From NCBI RefSeq assembly GCF_040581485.1, contig NC_090128.1, positions 20,700,931 to 20,764,930 on the forward strand: DNA of 64,000 nucleotides, in the 5' to 3' direction. Under the pieces are notes generated by a model. That model saw only the letters and a program-made list of their open reading frames with translations, had not been told where the DNA came from and did no database searches. This document shows positions 35,100-47,300 of the stretch, in pieces. Every line of letters begins with the position of its first letter. The first letter of the stretch is position 1. Made by a program: the position numbers and the translations under genes. This DNA is from Linepithema humile (lineage: Eukaryota; Arthropoda; Insecta; Hymenoptera; Formicidae).

Positions 35100-36928
35100 G
35101 CTCGGGCTTCGGGAGCAGCTCCGCGCCCGGGAGCAGCTTGTCCTTAGTGTCCTCGGCCGGTTTGGCTTCCTTCTGCTCCTCGGAGGACTTCTCCTCCTCG
35201 CTGCTCTTGCCCTCCTTGCTCTCGTCGGCGATCTTCTCCTCGGAGGACTCGCTGGAGCGCTCCTTCACCTCTTTGGCGGGTTCCTGCACCGGCTGCACCG
35301 GCTGCACCGGCTGGATCGGCTGCGGCTCCTCGGCGACCGGGAGATCCGATTTTGCCTGAGGCTGCTCGACCACTTCCGCTGTGTCCCGTTTGATCTGGCT
35401 GGACTCCTGAACCGCCTGCTGCTCCTGCTGTTGCTGTTCCTGGGCCACTTCCGCTTGCTTCTGCACGGGAGCCTCGGCGCTCTTCGCTTCCTTCTCGGAC
35501 TCCTTCTCGGCCACCACCTCGGCTAACTTCTCCTTGTTCTGGGACGGCTCCTCTAATTTGATTTTCGACTGCTCGACAGGCGCCGTCTCCAGCTGCTCGC
35601 TCTTCTCCACTTGCTCGCTCTTCGGTTTCTCTTCCGCCGGCTTGACTGCTTCCACCGGGGCTTGCGGCAGCTCGGCGGGAAGCACAGATTTCTCCTGCGA
35701 CTGAGCTGGTTCCTGAGGAGCGACGGGGGTTGGTTCGCGGGCAACAGGCACAGCGGCCTGTTCGGCGTCGCGGGTCACGCGGTCGGGCTTCTCCTCGACC
35801 TTGGCGTGTGCGAGCGAGTGAATGTGGCTTTCGGCGGCTTCCTTTGGCTTCTCAATCTCAACCTTCTTCTCCTCGCTGGAGGCAACTGTGGGAATTTCCG
35901 GCTCTTCCTTCTTCAGAGCTGGCAGCGGCGCTGGCTCTTCCAGTTTCTTCTCCTCTATCGGTTCCTCCTTCGGTTCCTCCTTCGGTTCCTCCTTGGCAAT
36001 CTTCTCGGAGGGGATGTCGTCGGCGCGCTTCTCGATCGCCACGGGTTTCTCGGCCGCGGGTTGCACCGGTTCCGCGCTCTTGCCCTCAACGGCTACAGGT
36101 TCCTCCTGAAAGACGCATTATACAAGATTAGAAAATAAAGCTCACAAGAAGATGTAAAGAATGTTGGAGAAGACTAGATTATTCTCATCAATTCTTGAAT
36201 GTATGAAAAATGTAAATGGCAAGAAAAGGATGTTGATAAATTTAAAATAAATATCGTCGAAAGCGCACCGTCAAAATTAATTTTTTTCTAAAGATTTTGC
36301 GAAAACATAAATATTGCAATGTTTGGAAAACTTCTTTTGTACGAGCGAGAATTAATTATTGAGGAAACAAGAAACTTACTGCTGTCTTCACAACCGGAAG
36401 CTCGACCGGTTGCTCCTGCGGCGCGGGTTGCACCGACTCCTTGGCCTCGGAGGCCGCTCCCTTCAGGGACTCCTGATCCTGCTTCTTTTCGGCTTCGGCG
36501 GTGGCCAGCACTTTCGGCTCTTCCTTCTCTTCTTGTTCTTCGGAAGATTTCGGCTGCAGCTGAGCTTCCTCGACTACCGCTTTAGTTTGTTCCGGCTGTA
36601 GGGCTTCCTCCTTCTTTGCCTCGACCTCTCGGGTCTCTTCGCTGGCGGACTCGCTGCTCCTCACAGCAGGCGCGTCGACCGCGGCAGGCTGTTCGGCTGC
36701 TGGCTGTACTGGCTGGCTAGCCGCAGGTTCCGCCGCGGACGCGATGCTCTGCACAGCGTCCGATGCCGGTTCCGCAGACTTCAAGCCTTGCGACGCGATC
36801 GGGGCGGGTAGAACGTGGTCTTTGGAGGGCTGCGTCTCGTGGCCCTCGTGGTGATCGGCCAGCGGCATAGCAGTGATCATTTTCAGCCCCAACAGGCACA
36901 CCATCATTGCCACAGTGAATTTAATCAT
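35095..36928 (-). CDS. Secreted Glu/Pro/Lys/Ala-rich low-complexity protein
   Basis: No family recognised. Two coding exons (minus): 36928-36380 and 36105-35095, joined in phase 0, 519 aa. The start was chosen because MIKFTVAMMVCLLGLKMITA is a textbook signal peptide (cleavage predicted after Ala20) and because an AG acceptor lies 8 nt upstream of this ATG, so the coding sequence opens a spliced second exon. The mature chain is almost wholly Glu, Ala, Pro, Lys, Gln, Ser and Val, with no cysteine pattern or globular domain. It has short repeats such as KEEPKEEPKEEP (about 12-bp DNA units near 35960-35998) and QPIQPVQPVQPVQ (9-bp units near 35284-35316). Such chains are probably extended and intrinsically disordered. 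Predictors may name similar proteins after fibrous-sheath or neurofilament proteins through composition alone. A TATA box and an untranslated exon 4 kb upstream fit this gene. Possible roles, extracellular matrix, cuticle or gland product, are guesses. Confidence 0.8.
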
Positions 36929-36936
36929 CGTGATAT

Positions 36937-39900
36937 CTGCAAGAAAACACTGAATTTTAGACACTCAAACTAAAAAAAATTACTCAATATTTATCGGACG
37001 ATTTTAATAGCATCTCTATTAATAATATTCGAAGATGTATTGCGCATTTCCCCGCGGTTTTTATCTCATCGAAATTATGAAAATTATTTTCTATCACAAT
37101 GTTAAGTGATTTATCTTTGTGTGAAAATTAGAATTGAAAATTCTCGCGAATGTAGCGACTGCGAAAATGTTCTACATCTAACGAAACTCGGACTGACACC
37201 GTGGAGACATTGAGACGCGCAATCTTCCAGTTAGACGAACGGACGTGAGGACGAGTTGTCGCAGTGACGGTTCAGCATGAATGGGAGGAATGTATGAATG
37301 GACCCGATCGTAGATCGCGAGACGAAAGGACGATAACTATGATCGTTAATAGGCAGAAAAGCCATGGAGGGCTGCGGAAGGGGAGGGAGTCATGTTGGAC
37401 GGTACATCAGGGCTGTCACGGGAGAATCGGCAGGAAGGAGAGGGACGGGTGACATTGAACCGAATGCATCGAATAAGGCGAACGTTATGGAACTAATGAC
37501 AGGATGCGTGCCCCTCACGCTCGTTACGCGCGCGCGTACGGCTTCTCCGCGCACGTTTGGCTCCTCTTTTTGTACAATATATAAAGAATATGCTTGATAG
37601 TCTTGTATAAACTTTTATCGCGTGCAGAGTAAATCGTGACTAGTGTGTAAAACAATAAGAATAGATCTCTTGTTTTTCTCAGATGAAAATTTTTACGGAA
37701 GAATGTTGAGGCGTTGATAATTTATTAAGTAAGTAATTGGAAAGGAAAATCTTATTGCTATTGAGCTTTGTTTTTCAAATTTTTTAGTAAACTCCACTTT
37801 AATAAATATTGCGAGGAACGTAGATTCATTATCGAATACCGGATTTAAATGCGCAATGTTTGTACTTGGTGCAAAATGTTTAGATAATAAATTTACTTCG
37901 CGTGATGCAATCTTCAGCTTGCGATTTCTGCGTCGCAAAATGCGTCGACACTCCGCGCGAACGAAACACGAGACTATTCCGCGTTTGTAAGTAGGCGTAC
38001 GTGAAATCGGAGACAAACGGCGCGGCATTTACGCGTCATCGGGTTGGCACGGCCGATCGACGGGCATTAACGTTCGAGTTAAGCGTAATCTGCATTGCCG
38101 TCCCGCTTATCAATATTTGCATCAATACAAATTTGATAAAAAAAGTATTATTATGAAAGAATTTGTTTTTAGTCTAATTAAAAATTATAACGTCGGCACA
38201 TAATGTTGAAACAAGTTTTTGATAAAACTGTGAATAAAAAATGGTCGATCGTACAAGAAATATTTTAATTAGCAATAACCGGAAAAATTGTATATGTTAA
38301 AAGCACGGAGAGTAAAGAAGATTTTTAATTAGCGTGAATGAATAGTGATTTTACTTTTCGAAAGCGGAGATTTCGCGGCGTCGTGCAATCGAAAATGTTG
38401 CGGCAAACAGGAATGCATTACCAGAGGGAATATCGAGAGGGAAAAGATGGCGAGGAGTAACGACAGAGACGGGAACAACGAGGCGTAGTAACGCAGGACA
38501 GTGAACGGACGGGAGGGCGGACAGAACGATCCAGTTTTTACGACGAGACCGACGTAAATTCGCGTTTGGCAATGCAATTACAGCCGGCGAACGGCTGCAA
38601 CTGCCTTGGTTCTTCCGATATCGGCAATATCGCCGAAACCACCTTGCGTTGCGATAGAAAGCGAATCGGGCTCTCGTTGATATCAACAATTACATTCGCG
38701 TTCGCATTCGCGACAGAAGCGTCGTGTTGCACGCAGAATTAAAATATGTATATAATTTTTAATTACATATATAATTGCGAAGGCCGACTTTGATTTAATG
38801 ATAATTGCCGAGAGAGAAATTTTGATAAAGAAATCGCAAGTTCGCGTGAGACTCGGCAGAACTGAAATTTAATTCTCCAAATATTTCTATGGCATTAAGT
38901 TTATAGCGTGCATAATTATGCCGGATGCACGGCGCACGTCGCAATAAATTTAATTGCGAGTCCACTCAAGCACCGTCGACTTATCCTTGCGTTACGTACA
39001 TTTCGTTAATTAGTTCCTATATATTGACGTGATCGAACGACGTACGCGCGCTCGACGCAATCATCCGTTCCGCGCAATTTTCGGTGCAAGAAATTCGCCG
39101 AAGGAATCGATGAAAGGAGTCGAAGGCGACGCGCGTTGATCGCGCTGCGAATACAAACAAGCGGTCAGCGGCCAGGTCGATAGACGCAGGAAATGCCTGT
39201 GAAAGATGATGGACGCCGATTACCTCATCAAGATCATCAGAGATGTAATAATGGTACCACGCTTACAAAGAAGTCGCGCGCGCCATCAAGCACTCCAACG
39301 TCAATGATTATAGCCTTCTGGCTCTCCTCGCTCTCTTTCTTCTCGTTCTTTTAGCCCCGCGGTTCCTGATTGCGGCGCATTGAAAGAGCGACGTTCGCTC
39401 GTCTAATCTGAAACCGCGAGTTCAATCTGAATCTGCGAAATCCGCTCTCCTGTTGCGTCGCGAAATGTATTGCGTCTTGTTTTGACTTTCTCGTTTCTTC
39501 TTTACGTCTTTACGCAAGGAAGAATTTTACTAAGTGAGATTCTGTTGATTTAAATAGAGATTGTTTGAGACGTAATCGATGCTCACCAATTGCGAAAAGG
39601 TAGTCGCCGGTTGGCGACCTCGAGATAATGTCGCGGCGCAGGTAATTCACAGATTGGCAGATTAAGCCGGCTAATTAAGGGTCGGAAAGGAGCGCGCCGC
39701 GGGAGGGAAATGCGAAATTACGCAAATGCGCACGGTTGCTCCTTGAGAAATCTACAAATTATGTATATGGCGACGACGAAGCGTAGCTTGCACGCGAGCG
39801 ACGTACGAGCGTTTCCCTTCCTTTAACCTCTTAACACCGAAATCCTGAGATATGAAACGCTGAATCGCTCATGAATTAATATTTTCTTACTAACCCTTCA

Positions 39901-41056
39901 GCTACGAACACTCCAATACGACCAGCGAAGATTATTTGTAAAACAGATATAAAACCAATAATTCTTTTTAAAAATGAGGAATTATTTTATTAGAAACGTA
40001 CGATTGCTTTTGATACAAGATTAAGCTTTTTGCAATTAATTTGTGATATCATTATTGGTTTGTCAGTAATTTCAAAAAGACTTTTGCATATTGTAATCAA
40101 AGAATTAACACAAAAGAATAAGAAAAACTCGTATTTAATAAATTTGAATTTATTAGAAATTAATTGTGCTGAATATGATAATATATCTAATGCGATTTTA
40201 ATGGCAATACTTATCGGTTTCATTAATTTAGACTTTTAAAACTAGCTCTTTATCTTTGAATTAAATATTAAAAAATTTACGGTTACAAATGATGGGTTTT
40301 TAATTCGTTTTTAATACAAGATGACATTTTAATAACGAATGGATCGCAATCGTGTTTGATAGCGAAAAATTGAGTTTGTCGAGGCGTTTATTGTCATTTA
40401 CCATTTCAAAAATCCCAGTTTGCCGCACCTCAGCTAATTGAACGAATGAATAGCAGCGCGAACAGCGAACAATAGCATTATCGCGCTCCACTTTCAGAAC
40501 TGTCTCTATTGCCGTCGACTTGGTATCGAATCCTACGCGTATTGCGAAAGAAGCGTAACTTGTCACGAGTCTCGAAAAAAATCTTCCGCGCACTAATGCG
40601 AGACTAATGATCGTTCCGAGTCAACCAACCGCGTCTATCGGCCGCACATGTCACTCCGACTCGAAATTTCATTTTGAACTCGCCCAGCAAAGTCTATCAT
40701 GTAACTTGTTTCGGAATTAAGCCGTGGAAAATTTTGTCGACTTCAATTGCGATCGAAGGCGAAATAGCGAGAGGTCAAAAGTGAAAAGATTTTACTCGAC
40801 AATTGCGCAATCGATTAGAAAATTTATTACAACGAGAATAATTGCGCGACGATAACGTTGCCTTACTCGACGAAGAAACTCGCGTCTCGATCGATCGATC
40901 GATCGTCTGAAAGTTGTCGGCAATCAGTCGGTTAATCCACGGGGACCGACCGACTCATCGCGTTCCTGCCGAAAGATCGCGGCGAGACGTGCTTTCTTCG
41001 GTCGAGGGTTGCAAGACTCAGCGAAAGGGAGCTTGTGTGTGTGTGTGTGTACTCAC
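36937..41056 (-). other. Probable first intron of the secreted-protein gene
   Basis: The acceptor at 36937-36939 (CTTGCAG on the minus strand) opens the coding exon. The best matching donor is GTGAGT at 41051-41056, after a possible untranslated exon. No coding exon is seen in the 4.1 kb between. The sequence alternates AT-rich and CpG-rich patches. Confidence 0.45.
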
Positions 41057-41336
41057 GTCTTTTTCTCTCCTCCGTAAACGAGAAACTCTTGCCAGACGAA
41101 TCGGCGTCGGGCACGGGCGGCGATTTCTCCTCTTCGGCTTCTCTTGCTGTCTTCTCTCTCGGCTCTCACCGGTTCGCGCGAACTGTCGATCGACGCGAAC
41201 GATCGGAGTCAACGAAAAAACGCGGGGGGCTCTGTCTCTCTATCTATCTATCTTCCCTCTCTTTTTTTTCGCGCGCGTGCGATTACGCTCGTTTGCGAAG
41301 GACCGTTGGCGATCGGGATGAAGGTTGGGTCGTGTG
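41057..41336 (-). promoter_or_regulatory. Candidate untranslated first exon of the secreted-protein gene
   Basis: Minus-strand stretch bounded downstream by GTGAGT (41051-41056). A TATATAAG box lies about 25-30 nt upstream of its presumed 5' end. It contains no long minus-strand reading frame beginning with ATG, so it would be 5' UTR. Assignment to the gene at 36928 rests on strand, order and the spliced UTR acceptor there. Confidence 0.4.
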
Positions 41337-41361
41337 TCGAGATGGAATCGCCGGGGCCCCG

Positions 41362-41369
41362 CTTATATA
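41362..41369 (-). promoter_or_regulatory. TATA box (TATATAAG, minus strand)
   Basis: TATATAAG followed by a GC-rich stretch, oriented leftward. It is the clearest core-promoter TATA element upstream of a gene here; the six conserved genes show none. TATA promoters are typical of tissue-specific, highly expressed genes. Confidence 0.5.
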
Positions 41370-41399
41370 CCCATTTACCCACCCGTGCTCGCGGCCAGG

Positions 41400-44300
41400 A
41401 TCGTGCAAGGGGCCCCCGACCCTCCACGCCGATGGAGCTCCACCGAGAGGGGCCCCTCTTTCAGTCGTCTCTTCGCCGCCCTTCTTGGACTCTCTGCCTA
41501 CCTTATCTCCCTCCTTGTCCTCCGCCTCCTCTCTCTTTCTCTTCCTCCTACACCGTTTCTCGCGTTTCTACCTCCTCCTTCTCACTCTCGCCCGCTTCTG
41601 CCTGATCTCGGCCTGTTCGTCGACTCCTTCGCTCTTCTCCGTTCTGGCCCACGTTTACACCCGGTACGTACTTGCGTACCAAGTCCCGAGATCTTCGAGT
41701 TCGGGCATGGATTTGCAACGCGTGTTGCTGACCCACTGCGATCACGCCTTGGGCGAACCTTTTAACTGCGAGCGTTGTATACATACATTCAGCGTCGAGT
41801 ATTAACAATTGTCTTACGATAATTTTTCAACTGTTATATCGTTCCCTTTATATCGAAACCATGAATGTGCAAATTTTCCTTTAACCTCGTTTTTCTTTGC
41901 GAAAATTATTTTTGACTACTTGATTTTGTATTTACAAAGCTTCAGAGAAAGAGCTTGGGATACTTTAAATTTAGAGTATCTAAAGGCTTATAGTTTCTCG
42001 ATTTATTCGTAAAGATAATTTAATTTGCAGTTAAAGACGAGTTCTACTCGGATCGTGAGATTACTTTTAGCGTGAGATAAACATTCGGTGGATTTTTTGG
42101 TCAGAGAGTGCCGAGAATAATATAAAAAATTTGAAAGAACAAAAAAATTACTTAAAGAAGAAGCCTGAAAAATTAGAATATTCTTTAAAACTTCTAAATT
42201 TATTTTTTTACTTTTATAATTGCGTTTTGGTTGTTAAAATATTTTCATGCGTTCGTAGAAAATGAGGATTCTAAAGCATATTCCATTGTCAGTACATTTC
42301 GCTTATCTCTATCATTTATACTTTTATATCTTGCTTCATTATTATACATTACATTATAGCAGTGCGGGATACCAGTGCAAGAATTCATGATATGCGTGGC
42401 TTTAACATAAATATAGTTTCTTTTTTATGGAAATGTATATAATGGAAATTCTCTACGGAAAAGTTGGTCTTACAATTTTCTGAGATTACGATTTCCAGTT
42501 TCGACCGAAACCAACGATTATACACTTGTTATGGAACTTTTAACAGCAATTCTCTCATATATATTGAATCATCGTCGAATGGAACCAAGAACCTTGAAAT
42601 ACTTATGCGTGACTAGATATAGGATTTCCCTATCAATTCTTATGTGCAACAATTTAATATCTATAGAGCACTTTTGGAAAATTATTCTCTATATATGCAT
42701 GCGTACCATACTTGCTCGACTAGTTGTTCAGGACGCACCTGTACACGTCGCATGCCGGCATGACGTGTCGCGTTTGTGTTTTAAAAGCATTCATTTGGGA
42801 CCATTCAGTATATCGAGCGGAAGTGCAGGGCAATACAAGCTTTGATAGAGTGTAAAACGAACTAACCTTGAATATATTTAAACCGGATTAATCGGCATTT
42901 GTTTTCTTCAATTCGCAATCGAATTGCTGGTTAAAAAAACCGACAAAAAGATGAGAGTGCAATAACTTTTCAATTACGAAAATAAAATGCAAATAATATT
43001 TTGTTTGCATTATGTTTTATCGTGGTCTTAAAAATTTAATCGGCGTTTCTTGGTAAATTTAGAGGAAGTCTTAAGTGATCAAACTGTTGTCTTCCCGACT
43101 GTGGAGTTATTATGATATGACCTTCTTGACTCGAAGACGTATCTTCCTCGTACAAATTTTTGTCTTATCCTCATTTGTGGCGAAGATTCTTTCAGTGAGC
43201 GTAAACAAATCGTTCCGCACGTGCTCGACATGGCTAAATAATCGAAAATGTGTAAATTTTAGCGTTTTATCTTATTTTGTTTTTAATTTGTAAGCGAAAA
43301 GGAATTTGATTAGTTTTGTTGTCGAAAGTATCGCATAAAAATGTCGTACATTTCCCAGTAAAATTATGTAATATATAACTATCAATAAAAGAGGGAGTAT
43401 ATTTTTTGTGCTTAAAAGAAATAAAAATTGAAATTTTCCGTAAAAGCGCTCAGAAGACAATACAAGTGTAAGAAAGCTTGAACTTTTGTTGATAAGTAAA
43501 TTTTCTCAAATATTTGAGTAAACAGAAAGATAAATGTGATTCCTCAAGGTGTCATGTAGTTATTTACAGTTTTTTTTTATCATTTTTTAATCAGATTTTC
43601 CATTACAGAAATGCTGGTGTATCGTTTTACGCGTTGTAAATATGTTGAACTTGATAAACTGTGAGGCACCAGGTAAATTGTTTCATCTTCTTCGTCGCCG
43701 TGACTCATCGAGGAACGCTCGATGAGTCGTGCACGCGTGCGATACACGCGCCAGTGCGTATGTACATAAGGACATTATGTAAACCGTCGGTTTTACATAT
43801 CATTCCGTCACGTACGTATTGTCGCACATTTGCCTATTCAAAATTGTTAATCGCTTTATTAAAATATCAGTTCATAATCGAATAATTATCACAGCTGAAG
43901 TACTTAACTCATTTTCTCTCTTCATCAATTGTTATTGTGCTATCAATGATTTGCTTTCCGATCAAAATACGATCGTTTAATCTCTGTTACATAAGATGCT
44001 GCTATAAATATTTTACATCTTGCCATCTTGCCAGTAAATCAGTCGTATCACGTTTTAAAATTGATTCATAGTAGTTGATAATTATATATTTTAAGTCGCT
44101 GCGACTATAATATTGTATCTGATAAAAAAATAAATTTTATGAATAATATCAAGATAAAAATTCAAGGTACACTTAGCTAATTTAATTAATACGGATTGCT
44201 AATATAATTTGGGTCAAAGTCGATTTTATTACTATTTTATTCTTCATTCTTATTTGTTTATTGTTTGTTGAAAATGATTTATTACTAATTATTTATTTAA

Positions 44301-47300
44301 TATTCAATTCTTTCTCATTTTTTATTCAAGCTTTGAAATTTGCGAAGATGACTGATCAAGATCATTATTGCGATTTTTGCGATCTCGACGCAGTAATCTT
44401 AAATCATTCTTAAACATATTTGCGCTCAATCTTTACTCAACCTCCTTAAATTTACCGAGCTCACGTAGCTGAAGTACCTCGTACATGATTTATCATCACG
44501 GTCGTTTAAATCCGACATGAGAATTCCTTACATTCTTGTCGTCCAAAATCTGTATAATAAACCGGCGCCAATCGATCGGAACCATTTTAATGTTCAAACT
44601 TAATTGACATAACACTTGTCGATAATTCTCCTCTGCTCATATTAAAATATTTTAGTGCTATCCAAACTCGAACACCCGTTACTCGCATATTGGTTTAGGC
44701 ACGCTCGTAAATTAATAGAATCGTGAATAATTCACGATTTAAATCTCCTGAGTATTATGCTTATCCAAGATTGATGACCTCACCTATAAGATTCGCTACC
44801 TCGATTTCAAGCGTATCACGAAAGCTTTAAATCATTTCTAATAGGTGTCTTGCAAGCAAAGAAGCTGAAAAATAGATTAAATTTTGCTTTTATAGAAAAA
44901 GTTGAATGTGATTTATTTTATTTCTAAATTAAATCGTGTTTTTGCTTTCTGAACGAATTGAAATTCATTATTTATTAAAGTGGGTTTTTTTTTAGCAGTC
45001 AATTTATTCCACTCGGGGATTGCAAATGTTGATCTCGCAATTATCAGTTAAGAATAGAACATCACTCGCGGGTGAACACGTAACATTCTCCAATATTATC
45101 GCAATTCTCTTTGATACATCGTTTTGCAGCATCGTGCCGTCTTCCTGGATTCTCGCAGTTGTTACTGAGGCAGTGACTACTTTACAACCAGCGATTTTCA
45201 ACCGTTACATACTTACCGTTAGAATAATGCGCGTTTATTAAGTTGTTGTTTGCTAAAAAATAGATTGGATGACTCTTAATTAACTGCCGGTTAAATTTTC
45301 GCTAAGAAAAGCCGTTTCTCAGTTGATAAAAGTAGCACGAGCGGTTATATCACGCTAACGTATGCGCTTTTATTTGTCTGTCTTCTTGAAATAATAAGGA
45401 AAGAACAAGGCGCTTCTTCTTCGAAACTCATCTTATTCGGTTACGAGATTGCGTAAAAGAAGATCGCAATAATAGATATGATGTGCCGCTGGGAGTTTTA
45501 GTATGATTCGTTTCTGTGGTATAATTACTGCAATACCGATTATTGCAGCGTAATCGCGGTTCTCCGGGGAAAAATACGATGTTTTTATATCACTTTTTAT
45601 GGCGTTCTAGGCGCCGTTCCTTTGCGATGTCTCTTTAACGGCACTAATTACGTCCGGCACCTCCGCATGTCACGCTCGCGAATTTTGCATATTAACTCTG
45701 GAAAGTTTTTACGCGAGCGCGCGCATCCGAAGGACAACGATTCCTTCAAGACGCGAGGTTGAAAATGAATATTCTACTTAAATTATCGAATTGGAACAAG
45801 GATATCTGATGCGCGAGGATGAACGTCAAAATTATACGAAATTATCTAAGTTTGTCAAAGATTTTAAATATCATGGCATATTTTTATCTAAATTCTGCAT
45901 AATTAATTTTGAATTTGTAAACAAATCTATAATTTAAAGGTAATTATCCAATACGTGTAATGGGAGGCCATTGCTATCTTAAATATATTGATAGTACACA
46001 ACATATTTAATTTTTTATTTTATAGTTTAAAAGAATTCATGTTGAAACACGTAAAAAATAACACGTGATAATACATATAATATACTAATTTAAATTTAGA
46101 ATGGAAGCTGCGTAAATATATGGAATATTATTATTCGAATTAATTAGGAAGAATTTCTTTCTACGAGACGGTGGAAAATTCTTTCCTTCGCGCAAGAATT
46201 CGTCATATTGCACGAAAGCCTGAAACTCTCCGAGTAATTCCCGTTAAATTGATTCGCCACGCCACTTTACCCTTCCATTCTCTTGCCCGTTCATCCCCGG
46301 TACAATACTGATTGGCACAGACGCGATTTTTCACAGTTGAGCACGCGCATCAAGGACGCTGTCGTTGTATGCCCATAAAGTCGGAGTTTTATTACCGCAT
46401 ATAAAAAAAAAAAGGTACGAGTTGTACGCGCTGGATCCGCGCTATTCCGCAAAAGCAATGATGCCACGGACTTGACTTTCCTTAAGTACACTTATTTCAT
46501 TATGTCCGCTGTTTTATTATCGCGCAATGTTTTTGCAAATGGAAAATTTGCGAGTGATATCTTACGGCCGCGAAGCGGTAGCAGACAATTTTTTGTTTAC
46601 GCACGCGACGATGATAATGGACTTGTTAAATAATCGGCTCATCGCTGATGAATCACGAACTGTCAGCAATGCGCGAGTTTTAGCGCGAGGTGCACCGAGG
46701 ACGTCATTAAACTGCGACCGCATGACGCGCTCGATACCGCATAAGAGAAAATCGCACCTGTATTATTGCGCCGTAAACGATGTGTAACAACTGTCTATTG
46801 TAATATCGGCACGAAGGATAATACCCTACCGTACACTTCCGTTTACGTTCCCGTCACGCTTAATTCAAGAACGCACAAAGAGAGGAGAGCAAATTTTCCG
46901 TCTTGTAGTAGCGAGAAATCTCTTTTAATGAAATGAAATATCATTACAGTTACATTCCAAATTGGAATTGTATTATGTGTAATATTATATATTATTTTTT
47001 ATAGTAATTTATAATGACTTATTTTTTTATAAAATATAACGCACGAATTATTACATTCGCAAAGTTATTCGAATCATCAATTAATTCTTAAAGTTAGCGT
47101 TTGCGAAGTATGAATTTTATAAATCTTTTGCACGATAAGGTCTTTATCTTGTTTTATCTGTTAGTGTATTTTTCCGTTGCATACTGCTTGATGATAAAAT
47201 TACTCTTCTCTTTCTATAAAAAAAAATGAAGTTTTCAGCTTACGTCACATCCCGCATCGTTTCTGAGTCTGATTGAAAAGTCTTCTTTTTACAATCGCCA

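Noticed and set aside
34772..35359. 195-codon plus-strand frame of Ser/Leu/Cys runs
   Set aside because: Translation of TC and GCT simple repeats, continuing antisense into the secreted-protein exon.
35611..36138. 175-codon plus-strand frame rich in Leu/Phe/Arg
   Set aside because: Mirror of the Glu/Lys-rich coding repeats of the minus-strand secreted protein; Leu/Phe-rich antisense is expected from GAG/GAA codons.
41035..41805. 256-codon plus-strand frame
   Set aside because: Composition-driven frame across a pyrimidine-rich, GC-rich stretch; no domain, no splice support, and antisense to the proposed TATA and first exon.
45004..45201. 65-codon minus-strand frame with ordinary amino-acid composition, plus a strong plus-strand acceptor at about 45000
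   Set aside because: Considered as a possible exon of the 33.26-kb gene or a small gene, but the plus-strand frame in the needed phase stops after 17 codons and no partner exon or homology was seen.
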